DNA of 64,000 bases from FEN-299 sp963727765. Its GTDB lineage: Bacteria; Acidobacteriota; Vicinamibacteria; Vicinamibacterales; Fen-181. The stretch covers positions 186,001 through 250,000 of the forward strand of contig CAVSGZ010000008.1 of assembly GCA_963727765.1 (NCBI GenBank), given 5' to 3'. The notes under the pieces were generated by a model, which searched no databases, had not been told where the DNA came from, and saw only the letters and a list, made by a program, of their open reading frames with translations. The translations under genes were made by a program, and so were the position numbers. Positions 19,921 through 28,544 of the stretch are shown here, one piece after another. The first letter of the stretch is position 1; every line of letters begins with the position of its first letter.

Positions 19921-20223
19921 ATGAATCACAACCTGCCGATCGATCCGGAGGAGGTGTCGGCATTCTGCAAGCGTCATCACATCGCGCGCCTCGCGCTGTT
20001 TGGTTCCGTACTGCGGGAGGACTTCAGACCCGATAGCGATGTGGACGTCTTGGTGGAGTTCTTGCCCGGTCATGTCCCCGGCCTGCGGTTTGTCACGATC
20101 GAGCGCGAGTTGTCCGGGCTCCTGCGCGGTCGACGGGTCGACCTGGTAACACCGAAATTCTTGAACCGGCGCATTCGGGACCAAGTCCTGAGATCTGCCG
20201 AGCCGTTGTATGTCGCCGCGTGA
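19921..20223 (+). CDS. mntA: MntA-type nucleotidyltransferase antitoxin
   Basis: This 100-residue minimal nucleotidyltransferase has the pol-beta signature GSVLREDF with Gly28-Ser29, followed by metal-binding Asp40 and Asp42 in SDVDVLVEF. In the MntA/HepT system the enzyme adds AMP groups to the HEPN toxin and neutralises it. ATG 19921 is preferred over an in-frame ATG at 19897 because GAGAGG precedes it. The gene overlaps hepT by 14 bp, the usual operon architecture. It sits at the edge of the RHS island. Confidence 0.88.
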   Translation: MNHNLPIDPEEVSAFCKRHHIARLALFGSVLREDFRPDSDVDVLVEFLPGHVPGLRFVTIERELSGLLRGRRVDLVTPKFLNRRIRDQVLRSAEPLYVAA

Positions 20224-20584
20224 CCTCCTTTACGTCGGACACATGCTCGACACGGCGAGGAAGGCCGTCGGGAAAGCGATCGGGCTCTCGCACGACGACT
20301 TCGAAACTGACGAGAACCTGCGCCTCGCGCTGACGCACCTGGTCCAGGTTATCGGCGAGGCGGGGTCTCGTGTTTCCTCTGATTTCGCCATTCAGCACCC
20401 CGAGATACCGTGGCAGGAGATCGTCGGCATGCGCCACAAGGTGGTGCACGATTACCTCGGCGTCGATGAGGACATTGTCTGGCAGGTGGTCACCGAAGAC
20501 TTGCCGCCTCTGGTCGCCCTGCTCGAGAAGATGCTTGTTGCCGATTCTGGCACGGGCTCGTCGGGTGAGCGTGGCCGGAATTGA
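20210..20584 (+). CDS. hepT: HepT-like HEPN toxin
   Basis: The 124-residue all-helical product carries the HEPN RNase motif R-x4-H-x-Y as RHKVVHDY (Arg75, His80, Tyr82). In characterised pairs the Tyr is the AMPylation target. Upstream helices (ALTHLVQVIGEA) match HepT. It is translated from within the last bases of mntA, and together they form a type VII toxin-antitoxin module by family knowledge. All motif residues are present, so both parts appear functional. Confidence 0.88.
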   Translation: MSPRDLLYVGHMLDTARKAVGKAIGLSHDDFETDENLRLALTHLVQVIGEAGSRVSSDFAIQHPEIPWQEIVGMRHKVVHDYLGVDEDIVWQVVTEDLPPLVALLEKMLVADSGTGSSGERGRN

Positions 20585-20645
20585 GACGACGAGTACTGAC
20601 CATTTCAGGAGAACTTCCGGGCCGCCGACCTCGTCTCATCCGGAG

Positions 20646-21758
20646 ATGGGGGCACTTCTGCGTACGGCGCATCCCCGACGGCGAGGGGTCCTGGCGGCGG
20701 CCGGAGTGATGCTGGCCGCGTGCTTGGTCCCTGCCAGTTCCACTCCGCAAACCCCCGCCGCGAAGGCCAACGACCTCGACGCGTTCATGGCCAAGGTGCT
20801 CGAGAAACGCGACGAGAACTGGCGCAAGCTGCACGACTACATCCTCAGCGAAACCGAGACGTTCAAGATCAGCACCTCCGGGCGGCTTCCGGTGTGGTCG
20901 AACAACGAAGACGGCCTGCCGCTCAACGGCTTCCGCCGCGAGTACATGTGGTACGTCCGTGACGGCTACCTGATTCGCAGCCCTCTGCGCTACGACGGCG
21001 TGGCCCTCTCCGAGACCGAGCGGCGCGCGTACGAGGCCAAGTGGCTGAAGGAAGAGCAGGAGCGCGAGAAACGGGCGCAAGAAGCGGCGGCGAAGAAGGA
21101 GCAGCCGGACCAGGCTGCCGCGGCGCCGAACAAGACCGACGCACCAGCCCTGAAGGAACTCGTCGACCAGCGCGGCGAGCCGAGGTTCGTGTCGGAGGCC
21201 TACTTCCTCCGGTTCAAGTTCGAGCCGAAGCACTACTACCTGGCCGGGCGCGAGACGTTCGAAGGGCGGCAGGTGCTGAAGATCGAGTACTACCCGACCG
21301 AGCTGTTCCGGGATGAGAAGGCGGAGGGCGGAGGGCGGGGGGCGGAGGGCGGGAAGGCAGACGAGCCGGGCCAGAAGGGTGCCGCGGCCAGGCCCGGGAA
21401 GGCGAAGCGGCCGTCGGAGGAGGTGGAAGACCAGAAGATCGAACGGAACCTGAACAAGGTGGCGCTCGTGACGCTGTGGGTCGAACCGACCGAGCACCAG
21501 ATCGTCAGGTACACGTTCGACAACATCGACTTCGGCTTCCTGCCCGCGCGGTGGCTGGTCCGCCTGGACCGGGTCTCCGCGTCGATGACGATGTCGCGGG
21601 TGCTCGACGGCGTGTGGCTGCCGGGGCGAATCTCGGTGCAGGCCGGCCTGACGTTTGCGACCGGGAGCTACGGGATTCGCTACGAGCGGACGTTCTACGA
21701 CTACAAGAAGGCGGAGACCGGAGCGCGAGTTCGCATCCTGCCCCCGAAGCGGCCATGA
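20646..21758 (+). CDS. Secreted protein coupled to Omp85 gene, unknown
   Basis: This 370-residue protein begins at ATG 20646 with an N-terminal leader (hydrophobic GVLAAAGVMLAACLVP; a lipoprotein is possible at AAC). A helical charged segment (EKRDENWRKLHDYILSE) and a Lys/Glu/Ala-rich coiled stretch follow. The C-terminal half is made of beta strands, such as VALVTLWVEPTEHQIVRYTF and VWLPGRISVQAGL, resembling outer-membrane-lipoprotein-sorting (LolA-like) folds. Its ATG/TGA junction with the next gene is a 4-bp overlap (ATGA), so the two are co-translated. A role as periplasmic partner of the downstream Omp85 barrel is inferred. Confidence 0.6.
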   Translation: MGALLRTAHPRRRGVLAAAGVMLAACLVPASSTPQTPAAKANDLDAFMAKVLEKRDENWRKLHDYILSETETFKISTSGRLPVWSNNEDGLPLNGFRREYMWYVRDGYLIRSPLRYDGVALSETERRAYEAKWLKEEQEREKRAQEAAAKKEQPDQAAAAPNKTDAPALKELVDQRGEPRFVSEAYFLRFKFEPKHYYLAGRETFEGRQVLKIEYYPTELFRDEKAEGGGRGAEGGKADEPGQKGAAARPGKAKRPSEEVEDQKIERNLNKVALVTLWVEPTEHQIVRYTFDNIDFGFLPARWLVRLDRVSASMTMSRVLDGVWLPGRISVQAGLTFATGSYGIRYERTFYDYKKAETGARVRILPPKRP

Positions 21759-23041
21759 GGCGGCTGGCACCGATGGTCGTCATCGCGCTGCTCATCCTTG
21801 GTGGGGCCGCGGCGGCGCAGCAGGCGGCTGCGACGACGCAGGGGGTCGCGGCGCCCGACGTGCTCGCCGAGGTGCGGGTCCACGGCAATTACGCGACGTC
21901 GGACGGCGAGGTGCTCCGCCTGGCCGGCCTGACGATCGGCCAGCCGATCGATGACGCGGCGATCGACGCGGCGACGCGCCGGCTGAAGGAGAGCGGGCGG
22001 TTCGAGGAGATCGAGATCCGCAAGCGCTACCGGTCGCTCGAGCCCGGCGGCGAGGTTGCGCTCGTGATCGTCGTCCGCGAGCATCCGCTGGCGGACGTGT
22101 CTACGGAGGGGCCGGCGGTCGCCCGCCCGTTCCGGCGGCTGTGGGCCAGCGGGATGGTGATGCCGATCCTCAGCTACACCGATGGCTACGGCTTCACGTA
22201 CGGAGCGCGCGTCAGCTTCGTCGATGCCCTTGGCCGGGGAAGTCGCGTGTCGGTGCCCCTGTCGTGGGGCGGCACGAGGCGCGCCGCCGTCGAAGTCGAT
22301 CGCCCGATATCGAGCGGCCCATTCGATCAGATTGTCGGCGGGGTGTCCGTGTCGGGACGCACCAATCCGTTCTACGAGATCGACGAGAACCGCCAGGACG
22401 TCTGGGTAGGCGCGTCGCGGCGGCTTACCGACCATCTGCGCGCCGGCGGCCAGATCGGCTTCGGCCACGTGCGCTTCGGGGGGATCGACGAAGACGTGAT
22501 CAGCTACGGGGCCGACCTGACGTTCGACACGAGACGCGACCCGGTGTTTCCCCGGAATGCGGTGTTCGCGTCGGCGGGATGGGAGCGCCTGCAGCCGAGC
22601 CAGTCCGCGTCGGTCAATCGGTTCGAGGCCGACGTGCGCGGCTACCGGGGCCTCGTCGGGCAATCCGTACTCTCGCTGCGCGTGCAGTACGCCGGGGCCG
22701 ACGGCCCGCAGCCGCTCTATGCGCGCAACCTGCTCGGCGGGGCGAGCAGCCTGCGCGGCTACCGCGCCGGGTCGTTCTCGGGCGACAACCTGCTCGGCGC
22801 GACGGCCGAACTCCGGATCCCGCTGAACTCGCCGATGAGCTTCGCCCGCATGGGTGTGACGCTGTTCGCCGACACCGGGACCGTCTGGGACGCGGGCACG
22901 CGGCTCTTGGACTCGCACTTCAGGACCGGAGGCGGCGCCGGTGTCTTCCTGCTGGCGAGCCTGTTCCAGGTGAACCTCGACGTGGGCTTCCGGCAGGGCG
23001 GCGGCGCCCGGGTGCACTTCACCACCGGCCTGCAGTTCTGA
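21755..23041 (+). CDS. Omp85/BamA-type outer-membrane protein, single POTRA
   Basis: The 428-residue product has a signal peptide (VVIALLILGGAAAA). One POTRA-like domain covers about residues 35-115 (VLAEVRVHGNYATSDGEVLRLAGL to ALVIVVREHP). A C-terminal beta-barrel contains the Omp85 lid-loop motif LRGYRAG within GGASSLRGYRAGSF and ends in an aromatic GLQF. With one POTRA it is much shorter than BamA (five) or TamA (three), so it belongs to the small Omp85 class rather than being the essential BamA. It overlaps its upstream neighbour by four bases. Its stop is 8 bp from the stop of the convergent Sel1 gene. Confidence 0.8.
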   Translation: MRRLAPMVVIALLILGGAAAAQQAAATTQGVAAPDVLAEVRVHGNYATSDGEVLRLAGLTIGQPIDDAAIDAATRRLKESGRFEEIEIRKRYRSLEPGGEVALVIVVREHPLADVSTEGPAVARPFRRLWASGMVMPILSYTDGYGFTYGARVSFVDALGRGSRVSVPLSWGGTRRAAVEVDRPISSGPFDQIVGGVSVSGRTNPFYEIDENRQDVWVGASRRLTDHLRAGGQIGFGHVRFGGIDEDVISYGADLTFDTRRDPVFPRNAVFASAGWERLQPSQSASVNRFEADVRGYRGLVGQSVLSLRVQYAGADGPQPLYARNLLGGASSLRGYRAGSFSGDNLLGATAELRIPLNSPMSFARMGVTLFADTGTVWDAGTRLLDSHFRTGGGAGVFLLASLFQVNLDVGFRQGGGARVHFTTGLQF

Positions 23042-23049
23042 CGCCGAAT

Positions 23050-23802
23050 CTACTTCACTGTCGGCACCTGACCGGTTGAAAGAACCGCCAGCCTCGTGCG
23101 CATGCGGTCCTGCTCGGTGCAGTCGGGCTGGCTGCCGGCGTCGCACGCTTCCTTGTAGAGGCCGAACGCCTTGCCGTAGAGACGCGTGGCTGCGGCGAGA
23201 TCGCGCGGCACAGCGGACTCGGCGCCGAGATACAGCGTTCCTGCCGCCACACAGCTGTCCACGCTCTCTCCGTCGCACGCCTGGGTGTAGAGCGCAAGGG
23301 CTTTCGGCACGTCCTTCGGCACGCCGTCGCCCTGTTCGTAGGTGGTGGCCAGCTGATGGCATCCCGGCGCCCATCCGCCGTCGCAGGATTTCTGGTAGAG
23401 CGAGAGGGCTTTCGTCTTGTCCTCGCGCGCGGCGGCGAGCAGGCCGAGGCGCAGGCACCCGTGCGAGCTGCCCAGATCGCATGCCCTGGTGAACAACTGT
23501 TCGGCCCGAGGCAGACCGCCCTCGGCGACGTCCATGCGCTCCACGATTTCGCCGAGCGTGGTGCAGACATCCGCCGCCCCGCCGTTGCATGCGCGGTCGT
23601 AGGCTCTCGCCGCGCGGCCGAGATCGCGTTCGACGCCGCGGCCGGACGCGTACATGTCGCCAACCTTGGTGCAGACCACGACATCGCCCGCCATGCACCG
23701 GGCGTCGAGGCGCGACGCCTGGCTGCAGGCCGCCAGGAGGGCGGCGGCGCAGGCCACCGGGACGGCCCGGAGCATCAATCGGACCACCGTGACGCCGAAC
23801 AT
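23050..23802 (-). CDS. Sel1-repeat lipoprotein
   Basis: ATG 23802 is chosen because GAGGAGGTT lies just before it. The 250-residue product starts with a leader ending LLAACS, a lipobox. About five Sel1-like repeats follow, with recurrent A-x-x-LYxxACDGG, CTxLGxxY and CLRLGLLA patterns and a conserved Cys in most repeats (ACNGG, ACDLG, SCDGG, ACDGE, ACDAG). Cys pairs within Sel1 repeats are typical of the HcpA/HcpB subclass, where they form disulfides; that export points to a periplasmic scaffold. Its partner is unknown. Confidence 0.8.
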   Translation of the reverse strand: MFGVTVVRLMLRAVPVACAAALLAACSQASRLDARCMAGDVVVCTKVGDMYASGRGVERDLGRAARAYDRACNGGAADVCTTLGEIVERMDVAEGGLPRAEQLFTRACDLGSSHGCLRLGLLAAAREDKTKALSLYQKSCDGGWAPGCHQLATTYEQGDGVPKDVPKALALYTQACDGESVDSCVAAGTLYLGAESAVPRDLAAATRLYGKAFGLYKEACDAGSQPDCTEQDRMRTRLAVLSTGQVPTVK

Positions 23803-23851
23803 GCGAACCTCCTCGGGCCGCCAGGATGCCTGGCGGCATTCACCCGCCATC

Positions 23852-25216
23852 CTACTCGGCAAGCCCTTCGACCGTGTCGTCCGCCGGCCTCCCGGCCACG
23901 AGGGCCGTCGACGCCAGCATCAGGTTGCCGCACACCCGCCCGAGCAGGATCGCGCCGGCCGCTGCCGTGGCGCCGACCAGGCCCAGGACGCCGATGCCGA
24001 CGCCCAGCGCCACCACGATGGCCGCGGCCTCGACGAAGGTCGCGACCGTGATGATGCGCGTCCTTCTCATTAAGACGAACCGGGCGCGCTGAAGGCTGAG
24101 CATGTAGTCGAGCGCCGGCACCAGCGTGAGGACCCGGGCCGGCCAGGCCGCGAACGCGGCGAGGCCGGCCGTCAGGCCGGACACGGCGACGAAGTACCCG
24201 CGGCCGAGCGGCGTGAACAGGATGCCGCCAAGCACCACGGTCGACAGGGCGGCCAACTGGATCGCCACGCGGGCGATGCGGCGCTCGCGCTGGGCGTCGC
24301 CGCGGGCCAGGGCCACGGCGACTTCCTGATATGCGATCGCGCCGCTCCTGAAGACGAACACGAACCCGGTGACGACCGGCATCACCGCGAGCGACTCGAT
24401 CGGCGCCCGGCTGCGGCCGAGAAAGAACGTCACCAGCGGGTTGACGACGATGGCGAGCAGCGAGGTGAGTGCCAGGGGGACGTAGAAGCGGCCGATCTCG
24501 CGCTGCGTCGGCCCCGTCTGGGCGGCGTCCGGTCCCGCCAGCAGGCTGGCGACGATCCCCCGCGCCATCCACCGGCTCGCGGCCGCCTCGGCGAGGACGC
24601 CGCTGCCGAGCGCGAGCGATCCGATGAGCGCGCCGGGCAGGGACGTGAGCAGGGCCAGCCCCGCCGCCATCAGCGACATCGTCGCCAGGCGGAGGACCGT
24701 GCCGTAGGCCACGCGGCGCGGCATGTGGTGGCGGACGAGGATGCCCTGGTAGAAGCGCCGGTAGCCGATCGCCCCGGGCCAGAGCACCAGCAGGCTCGTG
24801 CCCGCGTGCGCGAGACGCTCCACATCCGGCGGGAGGCCGATCACCCGCCCGGCGACGAGCCGAAACACCGGCGGCAGCACCCCGACGATCATCCCGGCCG
24901 TCAGCGCCAGGTTGAGGCGGGAGGAGAACCGGCGCAGCGCGATGAAGGACCGCCGGTCGGACACGAGCGCGTTGGCCGCCGTCATCATCATCGCGATGGG
25001 GGCCTCGGACATGAAGGCGAACGAGAACGCGACGCCGTAGGCCGCGAGGTTGCGCGTGGCGTCGGGCAGGCGGGCGATGATGGCCGCGACGTAGGGGCCC
25101 TCGATCGCCATCATGAGCCAGGTGGCGGCGAGGGGTGCCCAGAACGACAGGATCGTACGGGTCCCGAGCGGCGGCGTGGCTGATTCTGCTGGCGGCACGG
25201 ACGCGAGGGTCTCCAA
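23852..25216 (-). CDS. MOP-superfamily (MATE/ANKH-like) membrane transporter
   Basis: This 454-residue polytopic protein has about twelve hydrophobic segments. The opening SFWAPLAATWLMMAIEGP, followed by AAIIARLPDATRNLAAYGVA, resembles the progressive-ankylosis (ANKH) group and MATE transporters. The middle holds LLVLWPGAIGYRRFYQGIL and GFVFVFRSGAIAYQEVAVAL. The protein should sit in the inner membrane and export a small solute; the substrate cannot be named. Its stop is 49 bp before the start of the Sel1 gene on the same strand, so the two may be co-transcribed. Confidence 0.65.
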   Translation of the reverse strand: METLASVPPAESATPPLGTRTILSFWAPLAATWLMMAIEGPYVAAIIARLPDATRNLAAYGVAFSFAFMSEAPIAMMMTAANALVSDRRSFIALRRFSSRLNLALTAGMIVGVLPPVFRLVAGRVIGLPPDVERLAHAGTSLLVLWPGAIGYRRFYQGILVRHHMPRRVAYGTVLRLATMSLMAAGLALLTSLPGALIGSLALGSGVLAEAAASRWMARGIVASLLAGPDAAQTGPTQREIGRFYVPLALTSLLAIVVNPLVTFFLGRSRAPIESLAVMPVVTGFVFVFRSGAIAYQEVAVALARGDAQRERRIARVAIQLAALSTVVLGGILFTPLGRGYFVAVSGLTAGLAAFAAWPARVLTLVPALDYMLSLQRARFVLMRRTRIITVATFVEAAAIVVALGVGIGVLGLVGATAAAGAILLGRVCGNLMLASTALVAGRPADDTVEGLAE

Positions 25217-25618
25217 GGGACGCGCCCTATTCTACGCGCCCATCGGGGACGCCGACGAGGCCGGCGTCTGGGACGGAGAAAAGCGGGGGCGGGGGCCGAC
25301 GCGTGACGACAGCGACCGGCGCCGGCTCGGCCGGCGCGACGGTCGACGAGCCGTCAATCGACGGCCGTCGGCCGAGGCTGGGGACCACGGGCCGTGGGCG
25401 AACGACGGTAGCCGAGGGGCTTTCGGGTGTAGCGGGAGTATAGCACAGGGGCTCTGGCCGCAGGCTGACGGCCGATGGCTGATGGCCGGCGGCCGCATCA
25501 CGCATGTCGCGCTGATCACAGCCGCAAGGCGTATGGCGCGAGCCGCGAGCCCGCAATTATGCTATCCTCCGCCAAGGTTTTCCTGTTGACGCTGCGGCAT
25601 CCGTTTTTGGAGATGACC
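25217..25618. other. Gene-free spacer upstream of malic enzyme
   Basis: No gene is supported in this ~400-bp stretch. It contains the GGCTGACGGCCGATGGCTGATGGCC run near 25464-25488, related to the run at 5482-5502. TGCTATCCT at 25560-25568 could be an extended -10 for the malic enzyme gene. Confidence 0.5.
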
Positions 25619-27076
25619 ATGACCAAGATCGACCTCACGCTCTCAAACCTGAACGCGTTGTTTCCGTCGAGCTTCACGCAGGAACAGCTGGCCAAGGCCA
25701 AGACGGCGTTCCTCAAGGAACTCGCCCTCCAGGCGCACAAGTTCTACGGCGGCAAGATGGTGACGATGCCCAAGGCCGGCATCTACGGGTTCAATTGGTT
25801 CAACGTCTGGTACACGCCGGGCGTGTCGGTGGTGTCGACCAGCATCCGCGACAACCACGACGCTTCGTTCGACCTCACCAATCGCGGCAACTTCGTGGCC
25901 GTCGTCTCCGACTCGACCCGCGTGCTGGGCGACGGCGACTGCTCGCCCTCGGGCGGCCTCGGCGTGATGGAAGGCAAGGCCTTCCTGATGAAGTACCTCG
26001 GCGGCGTCGACGGCGTGGCGCTCTGCGTGGACAGCTACAACAAGCAGGGCAAGCACGACCCCGACAAGATCATCGAGTTCGTGAAGATGCTCCAGCCGAG
26101 CTTCGGCGCGGTGAACCTCGAGGACATCTCGCAGCCCAACTGCTTCAAGGTGCTCGACACGCTGCGCGAGGAGTGCGACATCCCCGTGTGGCACGACGAC
26201 GCGCAGGGGACAGGCAGCGTGACGCTGGCCGGCCTCATCAACGCGCTGCGGATCGCCGACAAGCCGATCGACAAGGTCCGCATCGTCTTCTACGGCGCCG
26301 GCGCGTCGAACACGACGATCGCACGCCTCATCCTGATGGCCGGAGCGGATCCCGGGAAGATCGTGATGTTCGACACCAAGGGCGGCCTCCACAAGAAGCG
26401 CGAGGACGTGAAGGCCGACACGGCGTACTACCGCAAGTGGGAACTGTGCGAGAAGACCAACCCCGACTGCGTGAACGACATCGAGAAGGCGCTCAAGGGC
26501 GCCGACGTGCTGATCGCCCTGAGCACACCGGGCCCCGACACCGTGAAGCCGCAGTGGATCAAGGGGATGGCCCCGAAGGCGATCGTGTTCGCCTGCGCCA
26601 ACCCGGTGCCCGAGATCTACCCCTACGCCGCGAAGGAAGCCGGCGCCTATATCGTCGCCACCGGCCGCGGCGACTTCCCGAACCAGGTGAACAACTCCAT
26701 GGGGTTCCCGGGGATCCTGAAGGGGGCGCTGCTCGTCCGCGCGCGGAAGATCACCGACGAGATGGCCATCGCGGCGGCGTACTCCGTCGCCAACTTCGCC
26801 CAGAAGAAGGGGATCAACCCCGACTACATCATGCCGACGATGGACGAGACCGAGGTGTTCGCCGAAGAGGCCGCCGACGTGGCCATGACCGCGATCGCCA
26901 ACGGCGTGGCGCGCATCACGCCGACGCGCGAGGAGGTCTACAAGGGCACGCTGGCCGACATCAAGGAGGCCCGGGCCATCATCGACCTGCTCATGCGGGA
27001 GAAGTTCATCGCCCCGCCAGCACCGGAAATGCTCGAAGCCGCCGTGGCCAAGGCCGTCGCGCTCGTGACCAAGTAG
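25619..27076 (+). CDS. NAD(P)-dependent malic enzyme
   Basis: The enzyme oxidatively decarboxylates malate to pyruvate in the cytoplasm. The 485-residue product has the N-terminal malic domain with DGDCSPSGGLGVMEGKAFLMKYLGGVDG and the catalytic VWHDDAQGTGSVTLAGLINALR. The Rossmann domain has GAGASNTTIARLI (GxGxxx dinucleotide loop) and later FACANPVPEI and TGRGDFPNQVNNSMGFPGI. ATG 25619 is preferred over ATG 25613 because GGAG at 25609-25612 gives proper spacing only for the former. A strong hairpin terminator follows. Confidence 0.92.
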   Translation: MTKIDLTLSNLNALFPSSFTQEQLAKAKTAFLKELALQAHKFYGGKMVTMPKAGIYGFNWFNVWYTPGVSVVSTSIRDNHDASFDLTNRGNFVAVVSDSTRVLGDGDCSPSGGLGVMEGKAFLMKYLGGVDGVALCVDSYNKQGKHDPDKIIEFVKMLQPSFGAVNLEDISQPNCFKVLDTLREECDIPVWHDDAQGTGSVTLAGLINALRIADKPIDKVRIVFYGAGASNTTIARLILMAGADPGKIVMFDTKGGLHKKREDVKADTAYYRKWELCEKTNPDCVNDIEKALKGADVLIALSTPGPDTVKPQWIKGMAPKAIVFACANPVPEIYPYAAKEAGAYIVATGRGDFPNQVNNSMGFPGILKGALLVRARKITDEMAIAAAYSVANFAQKKGINPDYIMPTMDETEVFAEEAADVAMTAIANGVARITPTREEVYKGTLADIKEARAIIDLLMREKFIAPPAPEMLEAAVAKAVALVTK

Positions 27077-27111
27077 CGGCTGAGGACATCGCGCATCGCT
27101 CGACTCGCTCG

Positions 27112-27148
27112 AAGGCCGTCGTGCCAGGCTGGCGCGGCGGCCTTTTTT
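27112..27148 (+). terminator. Rho-independent terminator after malic enzyme
   Basis: The left arm 27112-27125 pairs with 27131-27144 (14 bp, two G-T wobbles) around a 5-base loop AGGCT. A run of six T at 27143-27148 follows, 36 bp after the malic enzyme stop. Confidence 0.85.
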
Positions 27149-27305
27149 CGTGCGCCCGGTCGTCATCGCCGAATGCGCGTTCGGGCGCGGAGCGAAACGA
27201 GGCGATCAGCTATACTGAACGACGGGACTGCCGATAGATTGAGTAGGGCGCGGCGCCGGCACGGCGCGATCGTGGTCGGCCGCGGCGCTCGTTCGAGAGG
27301 GGACG

Positions 27306-27560
27306 ATGGGGGACGGCGCGGAAGGCCTGGTCGACGCCCAGGCACGCATCGAGGACCGGCTCGCAGAACTCGAGCAGGCGCGCATCCTGTCGCGCCGTGT
27401 CGTGAAGGATCCCGATCTCGAACAGCGCCTGCAGTCGCTCCGCCTCGCCCGCACCGATCTCCAGCGCCAGGCCGACAACGGCGCCAGCCCCCGCCGCCGC
27501 GAGCAACTCGTCGGCGCCATCGCCGAACTCGACCGCCGCATCGCCGCCCTGACGGCCTGA
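27306..27560 (+). CDS. Small coiled-coil protein, unknown
   Basis: This 84-residue product consists of charged heptads (ARIEDRLAELEQARILSRRV; DLEQRLQSLRLARTDLQRQ; REQLVGAIAELDRRIAAL), consistent with a helical hairpin or dimer. No family is recognised. TATACT at 27211-27216 could be its -10 box. It is convergent with the DUF481 gene, with 16 bp between the stops. Confidence 0.5.
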   Translation: MGDGAEGLVDAQARIEDRLAELEQARILSRRVVKDPDLEQRLQSLRLARTDLQRQADNGASPRRREQLVGAIAELDRRIAALTA

Positions 27561-27576
27561 ATCCCGAATCCCGATC

Positions 27577-28345
27577 TCAGAACTTGTAGACGATGCTCGT
27601 GATGAAGGTCACGTCGTTGCGGACGAGCGTCGGCGACGAGGGGCGCGTCTTGTAACTATCGAGCGCCTCGACCTTGAGCTGCGCCTTCCCGACGAGCGTC
27701 GACGTCAGGTTCACGCCCAGCAGGTAGAGCCCGTCGCCGAAGTCCGCGATGTCCCAGAGTGTCGAGAACGACTGTCCGATGGCCGCCGCGGACGAGAGCT
27801 TCCGCGAGAACTTCTCCTCGAACGTCACGGCGCCGGTCTTGCTCATCCCGACGTCGTAGTCCTGCTCCCAGGCGCCGCCCACGCCGGCCGACACCGACAG
27901 CGTCGTGCGCTTCTCGTTGACGATCTTGTAGCCGCCGCCGGCTGTCGAGGCGACCAGGTAGCGGATCCCCTTGAACCGGTCGTGCAGGTAGCGGACCTCC
28001 GCGAACACGAACGCGCGCGTGTCGACCGTGTACTCGTCGCGGACCCACAGCCGGGTACTGCTCGTTTGAAAGCTGGCCGTCGGTCTTGCCGTACAGGAAC
28101 AGCCCATTGCTCTTCACGACATTGCGGGGCCGCTGGTCGAACTTCAGGTCGTAGCTGCCGTTGAAGGTCAACGTGTCCGTGTTGCCGCTGGTCAGCCCGA
28201 GACCGAAGCTCACGTTGCCCGACAGCAGGGACGGAGCCGGCGCCTTGGCGGCCGCGGTCGGCGCGGGGGCCTGGACCTGGGCGAATGCCGGGAAGGCCCA
28301 GACCAGCAAACCGAGGGTGGCCACCGCCCGCATTCCGTATCGCAT
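27577..28345 (-). CDS. DUF481-type outer-membrane barrel (one +1 frameshift)
   Basis: ATG 28345 has GGAGG upstream and begins a leader (ATLGLLVWAFPAFAQ). The mature protein has FGLGLTSGNTDTLTFNGSYDL, then VRDEYTVDTRAFVFAEVRYLHDRF, a GGGYKIV segment and a C-terminal VTFITSIVYKF strand, matching DUF481/YdiY salt-induced outer-membrane proteins. The N- and C-terminal halves are in different frames; the extra base lies in GTACCC (coding strand), GTAC being 28055-28058. Removing one base joins LSNEQ to RLWVRDEY and gives 255 residues with no other fault. It is probably intact in the organism. Confidence 0.7.
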
Positions 28346-28544
28346 GATGACGTCCTCCGTGACCGCGGCGCAGTTCGCCCCGGCCACGCCGATGATTCTA
28401 ACGTGTCGGGCGGCCGGGCAGTGCTGCCAGGGACGTGGAATCCGTGCAGCGCGTCCTGCGCTGCGTCCTTGACTCACCGGCGGGAACACCATAAAGTTTC
28501 CGTGCTTTTCGCACTCCCGCGCGATGCATCCGAGGAGAACAGAC

